Assembly (NCBI RefSeq): GCF_011801125.1
Contig: NZ_CP046171.1
Coordinates: 1,984,001-2,048,000, forward strand
DNA: 64,000 bases
Direction of reading: 5' to 3'
Origin: Nocardia brasiliensis
Lineage (GTDB): Bacteria > Actinomycetota > Actinomycetes > Mycobacteriales > Mycobacteriaceae
The translations under genes and the position numbers were made by a program. Positions 35,869 through 45,125 of the stretch are shown here, one piece after another. The notes under the pieces are model-generated. The model was not told the DNA's origin. It did not search any database and saw only the letters and a program-made list of their open reading frames with translations. Each line of letters starts with the position of its first letter. Position 1 is the first letter of the stretch.

Positions 35869-35977
35869 CCGACCACTCATCGGGCACCCCGCAACGAAGC
35901 GGGTTGGCCCCTCCTAATTCCCTTGTACCACAACCAGATACGCGGGAAGGCATGTCGTGTGGGCCCAACTCGCTCGG

Positions 35978-36519
35978 CTACCACCGGAACGGATTACGCC
36001 GCCGGGGCGGCGGCGCGGATGTGTCCAGTCGCGCACCCGCACGAGTCCACCTGTCGACCAGGCGGCGGTGCGCGTCCGACTCGCAGTGCAGCACCACCCG
36101 GAACCCTCTCGGCGTAGGCGAGGTGACTCCGGAGCCGGTCGAAACCAGCCCCGACGGCTCCGCCGATTCCTGTCTGATGAATTCGAGTCTGTCGATCAGA
36201 ACAGCCAAGGCCGCCTTGTCTTTCGCCAAGGTCGCATCCGCGTGCCACACCGAGACCGCGTATCCCTGCGGACGGGCGGCAGCCAATCATCGAGATCTGT
36301 CATGCATTCATCGAAGGCAGCCCAGTTCTGCCCGAAATACCAGGGAAACTGGAACGCGGCCGCGAACTCCGCGAACAGTTCGGTGGTCGTCCGCATTCGC
36401 TGACCGCGGACGTGTACAACCCGGTACCCCTCGTCCGCCACGCGGCCTTCCGTTTGACTGAAATCTGCCAGGCGTGCCTGCACGACCTCGAAGGGCAGGT
36501 CCGATGACCGGTCGACCAT
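35978..36519 (-). pseudogene. frameshifted barstar-family gene
   Basis: The N-terminal frame (from ATG 36519) has the barstar-like core with PWYFGQNWAAFDECMTDLDDWLP. It then loses sense just after LP, while a second frame one base out continues with ARPQGYAVSVWHAD, a central helix and the terminal strand GFRVVLHCESDA, ending at 35978. Joining the two near 36275 gives a full barstar-like protein of about 180 residues. The shift lies in CCGCCC, so one base appears to be missing. Barstars inhibit barnase-like RNases; no barnase gene is adjacent. It is either a decaying orphan immunity gene or a sequencing slip. Confidence 0.7.
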
Positions 36520-36645
36520 TGTTACCTCCGGAGCGTTGGGTGGGGCTCTTCGGGGCAGGGAGTTGTGGTGCGGTCGGGAGTCGGGCTCGTGTCGTCGACT
36601 GTAGCCAGGTGGTGGAGTGTCGGCGGGACAGCGGGCCGCGGGTGC

Positions 36646-37467
36646 TCAACTCATTTTGGTCGCGGTGAGCATGACGGTTGTGTAGTGGCAGACGAAATTG
36701 CCGCCGGATCGGTCTATGACCGCGCCTAGTTCGGTGCGGACCTCGTTGAGTGCGGTTTGCGGTAGGCGGGTGGTGGCGCCGGTGGTGGCGGCGTAGTCGA
36801 GCCATTCGTCGCGGGTGTAGGGCTGGGTCCATTCGAAGCTCCGGTGCTGTGGCTCGTCGAATGCGGCCGTCGCGCGGATGCCGTCGGCGGCCTTGTCACA
36901 CATCGCGGTGTACATCTCGACGCCGGACATCTTGGGGAGACGGGCGATCGGGGAGTCGGGGAACATCCGCCGGAACACGTCGGTGAGCGCCTGTTCGAGT
37001 GCGGGCGGTGGTTGCTGCACGTTCCAGAACAGGGCGAGGGTGCCGCCGGGACGCAGCGCGGCGGCCGCTTTGTGCGCGCCCGCGACGGGATCGACCCAGT
37101 GCCAGGTCTGCCCGGCGACGACCGCGTCGAAGGCGCGTCCCGCCGGATCCCAGTTCTCGAAGGTGGCCACCTCGACCTCGGTGCCGGTGCGTCGCGCGAA
37201 TTCGGCCATGCGCGAATCGGGTTCGACGCCGAGCACGGTACAGCCCGCGGCCTGGAACTGTCGCGCGACGATGCCGGTGCCGATACCCACGTCGAGGACA
37301 TCGCGCCCCCGCCCGGCCGCGACGACCGCCGCGATCAGCTCGGCCGGATAGCGCGGGCGGGAACGGTCGTAGCGTGCGGCGTCGACACCGAACGATTCCG
37401 CGATCGCGCGGGCCTGATGTGCTTGCGGTTCGGCCGAGGGTGATTGCTCAGACGGTATAGTGGGCAT
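36646..37467 (-). CDS. class I SAM-dependent methyltransferase
   Basis: A 273-residue Rossmann-fold methyltransferase. The SAM motif I is VLDVGIGTGIVARQF (about residues 45-59), followed by the acidic GVEPDSRM and then AGQTWHWVDP, a pattern common in the UbiE/Coq5-like Methyltransf_11 group. The start ATG 37467 lies 6 nt after a TATAGT box, so the transcript should be leaderless; longer frames run into the operator. It diverges from a TetR gene and is probably repressed by its product. The substrate is unknown. Confidence 0.85.
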   Translation of the reverse strand: MPTIPSEQSPSAEPQAHQARAIAESFGVDAARYDRSRPRYPAELIAAVVAAGRGRDVLDVGIGTGIVARQFQAAGCTVLGVEPDSRMAEFARRTGTEVEVATFENWDPAGRAFDAVVAGQTWHWVDPVAGAHKAAAALRPGGTLALFWNVQQPPPALEQALTDVFRRMFPDSPIARLPKMSGVEMYTAMCDKAADGIRATAAFDEPQHRSFEWTQPYTRDEWLDYAATTGATTRLPQTALNEVRTELGAVIDRSGGNFVCHYTTVMLTATKMS

Positions 37468-37496
37468 GTGCCCACTATAAGTGGGCACATGCCCAC
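37460..37496. promoter_or_regulatory. nested palindromic operator, TetR/methyltransferase
   Basis: Two 16-bp sites, GTGGGCATGTGCCCAC and GTGGGCACATGCCCAC, are reverse complements of each other across TATAA. Each is itself palindromic apart from its central two bases. The centre contains the TATAGT -10 box of the methyltransferase gene, and the left site covers its start codon. A further half site, GTGGGCAC, lies at 37507. Two repressor dimers could bind side by side. Confidence 0.8.
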
Positions 37497-37534
37497 TCGA
37501 CAAGGGGTGGGCACGTCGACGAAGGAGACACACG

Positions 37535-38128
37535 GTGCCAACGGGAGTAGCGATGCGTGACGTGCGCGCACAGCTGTTCGACGCCGCCGAGCGGATCTTG
37601 CGCGAGGCCGGCCCGAGCGCGCTGACCAGCCGCGCGGTGACCACCGAGGCGGGGTGTGCGAAGGGCGTGCTGCACCGGCACTTCACCGACTTCGACGATT
37701 TCCTTGCCGAGCTGGTGCTGGATCGGGCCGCGAAGATCGAACAGCTCGCCGCGGGCTTGCAGGTGTCGGCGGGTAGCGGTGCGGTCGTCGAGAACCTCTC
37801 GGACGCACTGAGATCGGTGTTCGAGTCGGTCGCGGTGGCGATCGTCGCGCTGGTCGCGTTCCGGGACGAGCTGCGCGCCAGGCTACGTCAGCGCTGGCCG
37901 ATCGGGCTGCCGCTGATGGCGGAGGCGACGGCCATGATCGGCGGCTACCTCACGGCCGAACGCGCGCACGGCCGGATCGCCGCGGCCGCCGACATCGACG
38001 CGCTCGCACTGGCTTTGATCGGCACCGGGCATCTGTTGTTCGCCGACCGCACGGGCCCGCCGCCGGATGACGCCGCCGTCACCAGGGCGGTGACGACGGT
38101 CGTCGGCGGTGCGCTGGCCGCCGAGTAA
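37535..38128 (+). CDS. TetR-family regulator
   Basis: A 197-residue regulator with the N-terminal helix-turn-helix SRAVTTEAGCAKGVLHRHF and a helical ligand domain. The GTG at 37535 is preceded by AAGGAG at ideal spacing; ATG 37553 is an alternative. It is divergent from the methyltransferase gene, with paired palindromes between them, and is the likely repressor of both. No ligand can be inferred. Confidence 0.87.
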   Translation: MPTGVAMRDVRAQLFDAAERILREAGPSALTSRAVTTEAGCAKGVLHRHFTDFDDFLAELVLDRAAKIEQLAAGLQVSAGSGAVVENLSDALRSVFESVAVAIVALVAFRDELRARLRQRWPIGLPLMAEATAMIGGYLTAERAHGRIAAAADIDALALALIGTGHLLFADRTGPPPDDAAVTRAVTTVVGGALAAE

Positions 38129-38148
38129 CGGCGCGTACGTGTCAGGCT

Positions 38149-39243
38149 TCAGCTCGGCACGGCTTCCAAAATATTGTCCGGTGACACCGTCGGAATCACC
38201 CGCTGCAACGTGAAGCCGTAGCGCGCCAAGAACTCTCGATACTCCGCGGCCGTGCGTTCGCGCCCGCCGACGTTGACCAGCATCTCCAGATCGACGAACT
38301 TGCCCGGATGCGGGCGGTGATTCTCCGGCAGCACCAGTTCGACGATCACCAGGCGCGCATCGGGTTTCATCGCCGCGCGGACCGCGCCCAGAATGCATCC
38401 CGCGTCCTGCTCCGGCCAGTCGTGCAGGATGTGCTTGAGGATGTAGACGTCGCCGCCCTGCGGGACGGTGTCGAAGAACGAGCCGCGCTCGATGGTGCAG
38501 CGCTCGGCCACGCCGCGGACGGCCAGATGCGCGGCCGCGGCCTCGGCGACCTCCGGCAGATCGAACAGGATTCCGGTGGATCGCGGTGCGCCGCGCAGGA
38601 TTTCGGCGATGAGCGTGCCCTCCCCGCCGCCGATGTCCACCACGGTGTCGATGCGGGTGAAGTCGTAGGCCGCGAGCAGCGGACCGAGCGAGAGGGTGCC
38701 GATGCTGGTCATCGCGTTGTCGAAGAGCTTGCCGAGCTGCCGGTTCGCCTGCACGTGTTCGAAGAACGACATGCCGTGCAGCGCTTGGCCGACCGGCTTG
38801 CCGGTGCGCACCGCGTCGACCAGATGGGACCAGTGGTCGCGGTGCAGTGCGGAGCCGAAGAACAGCGCGGCGTCGCGCAGCGAGACGGCGCTGTCGCTAC
38901 GCAATGCCTTGGCCATCGGCGTGAGCGCGTACCTGCCGTCCCGGCGGCGGGCGAAGATGCCGTGCGCGATGAGCAGCCGCAGCAGCCGGTGCAGCCCGTC
39001 CTCGTCGGCCCCGATCCGTTCGGCCAGTTCGGCGCCGGTGCGCGGGCCGTCGGCGAGCGCGTCGGCGACGCCGAGTTCGGCGGCGGCGTGGATCGCCTGG
39101 GTGAGCCAGCCCGCGGCGAGCAGTTCCATCACCGCGATATGGCCGGGGACCAGCTTGCGATAGGCGACGGCCACCCCGTAGCGGATCAGCTCGACGGCGC
39201 GGACCACCACGTGCGGTGGAGTTCTCGATTGCCCGGATGCCAT
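38149..39243 (-). CDS. O-methyltransferase, hydroxyneurosporene-type
   Basis: A 364-residue SAM-dependent small-molecule O-methyltransferase of the plant-COMT-like/AcmB family. A winged-helix dimerisation domain (about residues 30-110, AAELGVADALADGPRTGAEL) precedes the SAM fold. Motif I is VVDIGGGEGTL, and the catalytic dyad region is LKHILHDWPEQD with His and Asp. ATG 39243 is chosen for GGAG 6 nt upstream; ATG 39255 is possible. Such enzymes decorate polyketides or aromatics; no polyketide synthase is nearby. Confidence 0.85.
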   Translation of the reverse strand: MASGQSRTPPHVVVRAVELIRYGVAVAYRKLVPGHIAVMELLAAGWLTQAIHAAAELGVADALADGPRTGAELAERIGADEDGLHRLLRLLIAHGIFARRRDGRYALTPMAKALRSDSAVSLRDAALFFGSALHRDHWSHLVDAVRTGKPVGQALHGMSFFEHVQANRQLGKLFDNAMTSIGTLSLGPLLAAYDFTRIDTVVDIGGGEGTLIAEILRGAPRSTGILFDLPEVAEAAAAHLAVRGVAERCTIERGSFFDTVPQGGDVYILKHILHDWPEQDAGCILGAVRAAMKPDARLVIVELVLPENHRPHPGKFVDLEMLVNVGGRERTAAEYREFLARYGFTLQRVIPTVSPDNILEAVPS

Positions 39244-39423
39244 GGGTGGCTCCATCCCCTCGACGGTCGGCACCGCCGTGTCGGACCGGTGCCCGTGCGG
39301 CGTGTCGCCGCACCAGCGCTCATCGAGCTCCGCGCTGGTGCGCTGTGAACAAACGCGCCCCACGTAGCGTACGTGGTCGAGGTACGGCCGGCGGGCGATC
39401 CGAACGTCGTTCGAGCGCGACCC

Positions 39424-39954
39424 TCAGAACGTCCAGCGGGTGGCACCGCCGGGATCCACCGTGGACACCGCGGTGGCCGACTGAGCCGTGATCCGATAGA
39501 CGTGCCACGGCGGCGAGCCCGCCGACGGCGCACTGTAGGCGGCGGTGAGTGCCAGTCCGGTCGCGTCCGGCGCGGCGGGCCATCCGTCGGCGGCGTACTT
39601 CGCGGCGACCGCGGCCACCACCGCCGGGTCGGTGACCTGGCTCGCTGTGCCCTCGACGGCGAGATCGAAGTCGTGCAGCGAGAGGCTGACCGCGCAGCGC
39701 GGATCGCGAGCGAGGTTGCGGCCCTTGCGGCTTCGCGCACCCGTCGTGAACACGAGCGTGCCCTCGTGCCACAGCGCGCCGACCGCGGTCATGTGCGGGC
39801 GGCCGTCCGGGTCGATCGTGGTGAGCCAATAGGTGTGGCGGTTCGGGCCGCCGGTATCGGGTGCCTGGGGAATGTTCTGCTCGAGCGCGGCCTGGATGTT
39901 CGCCCAATCCAGCGCGGGCACCGAGTAGAGGTCTGCGAGGTTCTTGGTATCCAT
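39424..39954 (-). CDS. PNPOx-like flavin/F420 split-barrel protein
   Basis: A 176-residue pyridoxamine-5-phosphate-oxidase-like split barrel. RPHMTAVGALWHEGTLVF followed by ARSRKGRNLARDP is the cofactor-phosphate-binding region. Actinobacterial members use FMN or F420; the choice is not visible here. The ATG has AGAGGT upstream. It sits 37 nt after the glycosyltransferase-P450 stop on the same strand and may be co-transcribed, but no shared pathway is clear. Confidence 0.8.
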   Translation of the reverse strand: MDTKNLADLYSVPALDWANIQAALEQNIPQAPDTGGPNRHTYWLTTIDPDGRPHMTAVGALWHEGTLVFTTGARSRKGRNLARDPRCAVSLSLHDFDLAVEGTASQVTDPAVVAAVAAKYAADGWPAAPDATGLALTAAYSAPSAGSPPWHVYRITAQSATAVSTVDPGGATRWTF

Positions 39955-39991
39955 ACCTCTGCTGACGAGATCGCGCGGCCGATTTCATCGG

Positions 39992-42559
39992 TCACGGCGC
40001 GAGGTGCAACACCACCGGGATCCGCGTCGGCGCGGGCACGAAATCGCGGTTCGACGCGGTGACCTGGTAGAGCGGGTCGGCGACGGGCTGCCAGCGGGCG
40101 AAGAGCGCGGCGGTGGCCAGGGTGATGGTCATCAGGGCGAAGCCGCTGCCAGGGCAGTGCCGATGGCCGACGCCGAACGGCAGAATCGCCTTCTTGTCGA
40201 TCTCCTCGACCCGGTCGGGCAGCCACCGGCCGGGGTCGAAGGTTTCCGGGTCGGGGTAGTGGCGCGGGTCGTGGTGGATCAGGTACGGGCTGAACGCCAC
40301 GGTCGCGCCGTCGGGCAGGATCGTCTCGCCCAGCGTGATCGGCCCATCGGCGGTCTGCGTGCTGACCCACGGACCCCAGTAGCGCAGCGTCTCCATGATG
40401 ACCGCGCGCAGGTAGGGCAGGCGCGTGACGTGTTCGGCGGTGACCGGTCCCGAGCCGACGACTTCGCGTATCTCCCTGCGTATTTCGGCGGCGATCCGGG
40501 GTTGGCGCATGATCTCGTGGCACACCCAGCCGAGGATCGATGCGGTCGAGCCGACACCGGCGGCGAGCATCAGCAGCAGTTCGTCGATGATCTCCTCGTC
40601 GGTGAGCCGGACTCCGGTCTCGGGGTCACGATGGCGGACCAGCTCGGAGAGCACGTCGTGGAAATCGCGGTCGGCGCGGCGATATTCGGCGACCACGGTG
40701 CCGAGTTGGGCGCGTAGCCGGCGCGCCGTGCGGGCGAAGCGGCGGTTGGCCAGTGGCCGCATCCCGCGGATCGGGGCAGGTAGCGCGGCCCGTTGGATCA
40801 CCTGGCCGAGCAGCCACGGGATGTTCTGCTGCACTTCGTGTTTGGCCTGAGCGCCGAATTCGGCGGTGAACAAGGTCGAGGAGATGATGTCGAGCACCAC
40901 GCGGTGTGCCTCGTCGGCGAGGTCGAGCTGTTGTCCCGGCCGCAGTGACGCCGACCAGGTGTTCGCGAGATCGGCCGCGACCACGGCGTATTCGTGCAGC
41001 CGGCGCTGCCGCAGGGCGGGCGCGATCATCCGGCGGCGCAACTCGTGCGGCTTACCGCTGAGCACATTGGACGCCTCGCGGATGACCCCCTCGATCGCCT
41101 CGCGCAGCTCCTCGCGATGGAATCGGCCCGCCTCGCCGAAACCCACCGCGCGGATCAACTCCGGGGTGGTGAGCAGATAGACCGGGCGTGACCCGAGATA
41201 GATCCGCACGATCGGCCCGAGTTCGGCAAGGCCGGTGACGAAACGCGGTCCGTCGCGCAGCACGACCGCGGTGTGGCCGAGCAGCGGTCGCCGGTGCGGC
41301 GCGGTGGGCACGTTCGGAACAGGCGGTGGCACAGCGGATTCGGCAGCGGTGCTCAGCTCGCCGTAGACCGCCAGGATCGCGGCGGTGAGCCGGGATTGGC
41401 GCGCGACGTCGGTGCGCTCGGTGAGGATCTTGCGCATCGGCGCCAGCAATTCGGGGTCGTCGGCCAGTTCCCGCAGGGTCGCGGCGATCGCCGCCACCGA
41501 CGGGTCGGCGGTGCGGACGCCGCCGCCCTCGGGCACGGTCTCGGCGAGGTCGGGATCGCAGTAGACGACCGGAAGCCGCATCGCCGCCGCCTCCAGCAGC
41601 GCCATGCCTTGGGTATCGAAACCCGAAGAGGGGAACAGCAATACATCGTGGACGGCCATCGCGGCCAGGCACTCGGCCTGACCGACCCCGCCGTGCAGGC
41701 GCACCCGCGCGCCGAGATCGCGGGCCTCGATCAGCGCCTGTGCCCGATCGGCGAGATCGCCGGAGCCGTAGATGTCGAACTCGCAGTTCGGCACCGCGCC
41801 GACCGCCTCGATCGCCTCGATCAGGCGCTTCTCGCCGGAAAGCCGGGCACACCACAGCACCCGTAGCGATCGGGTAGGCGCGGGAGCGAGGTCGCCCGCG
41901 GCCGTCGCCCGCGCGCTGTCGAGCAGCTCGTCGTCGATGCCGTTGGAGATCACCCGGAGCGGACGATCCAGGCCGTGGGCGCGCAGTCGCTCGGCGAAAT
42001 GATTGGTCGGCACGATCACCCGATCCGCCGCGTGTGCCTGGCCGACCATGGTGTGCCAGGCGTGCCTGGCCGCACGGGATTCGTCGTTGCGCGGCATCCG
42101 CTTCGGATGCGCGACGAAGCGGCCGTGCAGCCCGCGCATGGTGAGCGCGGCGAGGTACGGGGCGGGGGAGGTGTGCTGGATGAAGACGTCGTCGCGGCTG
42201 TGCACGGTGTGCACCACGGGGATGCCGTGCCTGCGGGCGGCGCGCAGCCCGGCGATGGCGACGCCGTAGGTGGTCTGGGTGTGCACCACGTCGACCGGGC
42301 CGCGCGCGGCGAACACCGCGTCGATCAACCGGGCGTTGGCCCTGGTCGGCAGCACCATCGCGAATCCGTTCACCACGACACCACCCAGCGCGGGCAACAC
42401 CACCACGTCGGGGTCGGTATCGACGGCGCCGGGCAGCGGCGCGCAGAACAGGGTGACGCGGTGGCCGAGGCGTTGCAGACCCCGCCGCTGGGCATGCACT
42501 GAGGTCTGGATTCCGCCCATGGTGTCGGGATGGAAGTCGGTGAACATCGCGACGTGCAT
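39992..42559 (-). CDS. glycosyltransferase (GT4)-cytochrome P450 fusion
   Basis: An 855-residue protein in one uninterrupted frame. Residues 1-390 are a GT-B glycosyltransferase of the GT4 type: N-terminal FTDFHPDTMGGIQTSV, central ARLSGEKRLIEAIEAV, and FPSSGFDTQGMALLEAAA around the donor site. From about 400 it is a cytochrome P450 with ExxR in ETLRYW and the heme loop FGVGHRHCPG, in which Cys802 is the heme ligand. The I-helix reads AAGVGSTAS, lacking the usual acidic residue before Thr. No redox partner is fused or adjacent. A sugar-transfer enzyme joined to an oxidase suggests glycosylation and oxidation of one substrate. The ATG at 42559 is chosen to match the GT4 N-terminus; a longer frame adds a basic leader. 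Confidence 0.85.
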   Translation of the reverse strand: MHVAMFTDFHPDTMGGIQTSVHAQRRGLQRLGHRVTLFCAPLPGAVDTDPDVVVLPALGGVVVNGFAMVLPTRANARLIDAVFAARGPVDVVHTQTTYGVAIAGLRAARRHGIPVVHTVHSRDDVFIQHTSPAPYLAALTMRGLHGRFVAHPKRMPRNDESRAARHAWHTMVGQAHAADRVIVPTNHFAERLRAHGLDRPLRVISNGIDDELLDSARATAAGDLAPAPTRSLRVLWCARLSGEKRLIEAIEAVGAVPNCEFDIYGSGDLADRAQALIEARDLGARVRLHGGVGQAECLAAMAVHDVLLFPSSGFDTQGMALLEAAAMRLPVVYCDPDLAETVPEGGGVRTADPSVAAIAATLRELADDPELLAPMRKILTERTDVARQSRLTAAILAVYGELSTAAESAVPPPVPNVPTAPHRRPLLGHTAVVLRDGPRFVTGLAELGPIVRIYLGSRPVYLLTTPELIRAVGFGEAGRFHREELREAIEGVIREASNVLSGKPHELRRRMIAPALRQRRLHEYAVVAADLANTWSASLRPGQQLDLADEAHRVVLDIISSTLFTAEFGAQAKHEVQQNIPWLLGQVIQRAALPAPIRGMRPLANRRFARTARRLRAQLGTVVAEYRRADRDFHDVLSELVRHRDPETGVRLTDEEIIDELLLMLAAGVGSTASILGWVCHEIMRQPRIAAEIRREIREVVGSGPVTAEHVTRLPYLRAVIMETLRYWGPWVSTQTADGPITLGETILPDGATVAFSPYLIHHDPRHYPDPETFDPGRWLPDRVEEIDKKAILPFGVGHRHCPGSGFALMTITLATAALFARWQPVADPLYQVTASNRDFVPAPTRIPVVLHLAP

Positions 42560-42712
42560 GGCACCACGGTACGGACCGGGCACCCGCTTCGGTCCGCATC
42601 CGCGGCCCGCGAGCCGCAGCCGCCCGCCGCGCATTTTCTGTCGTCCCGCGCGCGTGCCTGTCGAAGGACACGCGCGAAAGCATCCTCGGGTGTCCGTTGC
42701 GCGTGGGGCGAC

Positions 42713-43471
42713 CTAGGGAGCCGGGTCGCTGCGGGCGCGTTCGCGCTCGGCGGCGGTGGCCAGGTAGTCGCCGAGTTCGCGGCGCAGGGTCACATCGAGC
42801 GATCGGGCGAGGGTGGCGTGCACCGAGGCCACGGCGAGCTCGCGCATCTTGCTCAACATCGTTGTGGTGTCGGCGATCTCGCTGCTGGTGTCGGGCAGCC
42901 AGCCGGGGCCGTGCTCGTCGATGATGTGCTGTTTGGCGGCCGTGATCATGATGTGGGTGATGTCGTCGATGCGGTCGGCCACTTTGGCGTAGATCTCGAT
43001 GAGGGTGCGCAGTTCCAGGCCGTATTCGTGCAGCTCGGCGAACGAGGTGAGCAGCTGGGTGTCGGTGAACACCACGGTCTCGCCCTCGAGCCGGACCAGT
43101 TTCATCTCGCGCAGCCGGTCCACCAGCTCGTCGGCCTCGGTGCCGAGGATGGTGCCGATCAGCTCGCGCGGCACCTCGAACGTCTCGTCCTTGGCCCAGG
43201 ACGCCGTCACCGCGTGCTGTAGGCCGAGCACCTCGGTGAGATCCTTTCCGGTCTCCCAGCTGGTGATGAAGTCGGCGATGTGCGCGGTGGTGAAACCGCG
43301 CTGCAGCAGTGCGTCGATCAGTCGCAACCGTTCCAGGTGCGAGTTGTCGTAGATGCTGGCCCGGCCGTCCTTGCCGACCGGCGGGGGCAGCAGTCCGCGC
43401 TCCTGATAGGCGCGCACGTTGCGGGTGGTGGTGCCCGCGGCGCGCGCGAGATCGTCGATCCGGTACTCCAT
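42713..43471 (-). CDS. MerR-family regulator
   Basis: A 252-residue regulator with an N-terminal MerR winged helix (IDDLARAAGTTTRNVRAYQERGLL) and a long helical C-terminal domain without metal-binding cysteines. The ATG has a near-perfect AAGGAGGTG ribosome site; the open frame further upstream is not needed. It lies downstream of the BVMO gene on the same strand, after 138 nt, and is a candidate regulator of the mymA-like operon, which in M. tuberculosis is governed by an AraC-type protein instead. Confidence 0.88.
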   Translation of the reverse strand: MEYRIDDLARAAGTTTRNVRAYQERGLLPPPVGKDGRASIYDNSHLERLRLIDALLQRGFTTAHIADFITSWETGKDLTEVLGLQHAVTASWAKDETFEVPRELIGTILGTEADELVDRLREMKLVRLEGETVVFTDTQLLTSFAELHEYGLELRTLIEIYAKVADRIDDITHIMITAAKQHIIDEHGPGWLPDTSSEIADTTTMLSKMRELAVASVHATLARSLDVTLRRELGDYLATAAERERARSDPAP

Positions 43472-43609
43472 CGCCTTCACCTCCTTGCCCGCCTCGGTGC
43501 CGGAGCCGAGTCTATCGGCCCCGGGCTCCGGCACCGATCAGTCGGCGTCGCGCCGGAAACATCGCCGCTGTGCCCGGCCTCGGCGGGCCGGACACCGCAA
43601 ACCCGCAGG

Positions 43610-45121
43610 CTAGGAAACCGCCGCGATCCGCGCCCGGCGCACCTGACCGGCCGCGGGCACCACGGTGTAGTCGGCGAGGTCGACGGTGCGCAGGTGATTG
43701 ACGTACTGGGTGGCGAAGCCCGGGTACATCGTCGCGTTGAAACCGTCCTCGGTGAGATACCAGCTCTTGCAGCCCGAGTTCCAGGTGGTGCCGGTCAGCC
43801 TGCGCTGCATGCCCGCGTTATAACGGTCCTGACGCTCCTGGCGCACGTCGAGGACGCGCAGGTTCTGCTTAAGGATGGTGTCGATGCCCTGCACCAGGTA
43901 GTCGATCTGGGCTTCCATGTACACCAGCGCCGAATTATGGCCAGGTCCGGAGTTCGGGCCGAAGGTGAGGAACAGGTTGGGGTACCCGGACACCGCGACG
44001 CTCTTGAACGCGTAAGCGCCGCGCGACCATTCGTCGGCGAGCACTCGGCCGTCCCGACCGACCACCGGGATCGGCGTTCCGGTCTTGGACACATCGAACC
44101 CGGTCGCGAACACGATGCAATCCGCCTGGTGCTCAATGCCTTCCGCGGTGCGGATGCCGCGCTCGGACAGCGTGGCGATGGGCCAGGTGATCAGCTTGCA
44201 GTTGTCCCGCTGCAACGCGGGGTAGTAGTCGTCGGTCATCAGCAGCCGCTTGCAGCCCGCCCTGAAGTCCGGGGTGAGCTGCCTGCGCAGCCACGGATCC
44301 CGGACCTGCCTGCGCAATTGAGCCTTGCCGACCAGCTCGACCACCCGGGTGAGCGGGGTGTTCCAGACCACGCCGAGCGCGACCGATTCGTGCCCGTAGA
44401 ACCAGGCCTGCCTGGCCAGCTGCTCGGCGGCGGGCACCCGGCGATAGAGCTCCCTGGTGAGCGCGTTGGTCCTGCGGTTCACCCGCGGCAGCACCCAGCC
44501 CGGCGTGCGCTGGAAGACCTTGACCGAGGCGGCCTTGTCGACCAGCTCCGGAATGATCTGCACCGCACTGGCTCCGGTGCCGACGACCGCGACCTTCTTG
44601 CCGGTGAAGTCGTAGTCGTGATCCCAGCGCGCACTGTGGATCTTGTGTCCGGCATAGCTTTCGATGCCCCGGATGTTCGGGAAGCTGGCATTGGCCAGCG
44701 GGCCGGAGGCCAGCACCACGGCACGGGCGCGCACGGTCTCGGCGCGGCCCTCGATGGAGATCTCCCACTGCCCGGCAGGCTCGTCGAAGACGATGCCGGT
44801 CACGTTGTGGCCGAACCGCAGATGCGGCGCGATCCCGAACTGCGCCACCATCGTCTCGATGTAGCCGAGGATCTCGTTGCTGCCCGAGTAGGTGTGCGAC
44901 CAGTCCGGGTTGGGTGCGAAGCTGTAGGAGTACAGCCGCGACGGAATGTCGCACGCCGCACCGGGGTAGGTGTTGTCGCGCCAGGTGCCGCCGATGGACT
45001 CGCCGCGTTCGAAGATGGCGAAGTCGTCGATGCCCTTCTGCTTCAACCGAATAGCGGCGCCGATGCCGGCGAACCCGCCGCCGATGACGGCGACGTCGAG
45101 TGTCTTGGTCGTCATGTCCAT
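43610..45121 (-). CDS. Baeyer-Villiger-type flavin monooxygenase
   Basis: A 503-residue class B flavoprotein monooxygenase that inserts oxygen next to a ketone using FAD and NADPH. FAD motif GGGFAG is at residues 14-19. The BVMO fingerprint YAGHKIHSARWD (F/YxGxxxHxxxW) follows, then the NADPH motif GTGASA. It is the last gene of an operon whose other members match LipR and SadH of the M. tuberculosis mymA locus, so it is the probable MymA (Rv3083) counterpart. An ATG two codons downstream is an alternative start. It is separated from the di-iron gene by 4 nt. Confidence 0.9.
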   Translation of the reverse strand: MDMTTKTLDVAVIGGGFAGIGAAIRLKQKGIDDFAIFERGESIGGTWRDNTYPGAACDIPSRLYSYSFAPNPDWSHTYSGSNEILGYIETMVAQFGIAPHLRFGHNVTGIVFDEPAGQWEISIEGRAETVRARAVVLASGPLANASFPNIRGIESYAGHKIHSARWDHDYDFTGKKVAVVGTGASAVQIIPELVDKAASVKVFQRTPGWVLPRVNRRTNALTRELYRRVPAAEQLARQAWFYGHESVALGVVWNTPLTRVVELVGKAQLRRQVRDPWLRRQLTPDFRAGCKRLLMTDDYYPALQRDNCKLITWPIATLSERGIRTAEGIEHQADCIVFATGFDVSKTGTPIPVVGRDGRVLADEWSRGAYAFKSVAVSGYPNLFLTFGPNSGPGHNSALVYMEAQIDYLVQGIDTILKQNLRVLDVRQERQDRYNAGMQRRLTGTTWNSGCKSWYLTEDGFNATMYPGFATQYVNHLRTVDLADYTVVPAAGQVRRARIAAVS

Positions 45122-45125
45122 CCCG

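Noticed and set aside
35628..36461. A 277-codon plus-strand frame across the secreted-protein and barstar region
   Set aside because: It overlaps two better supported genes and has arginine/proline-rich composition with no domain.
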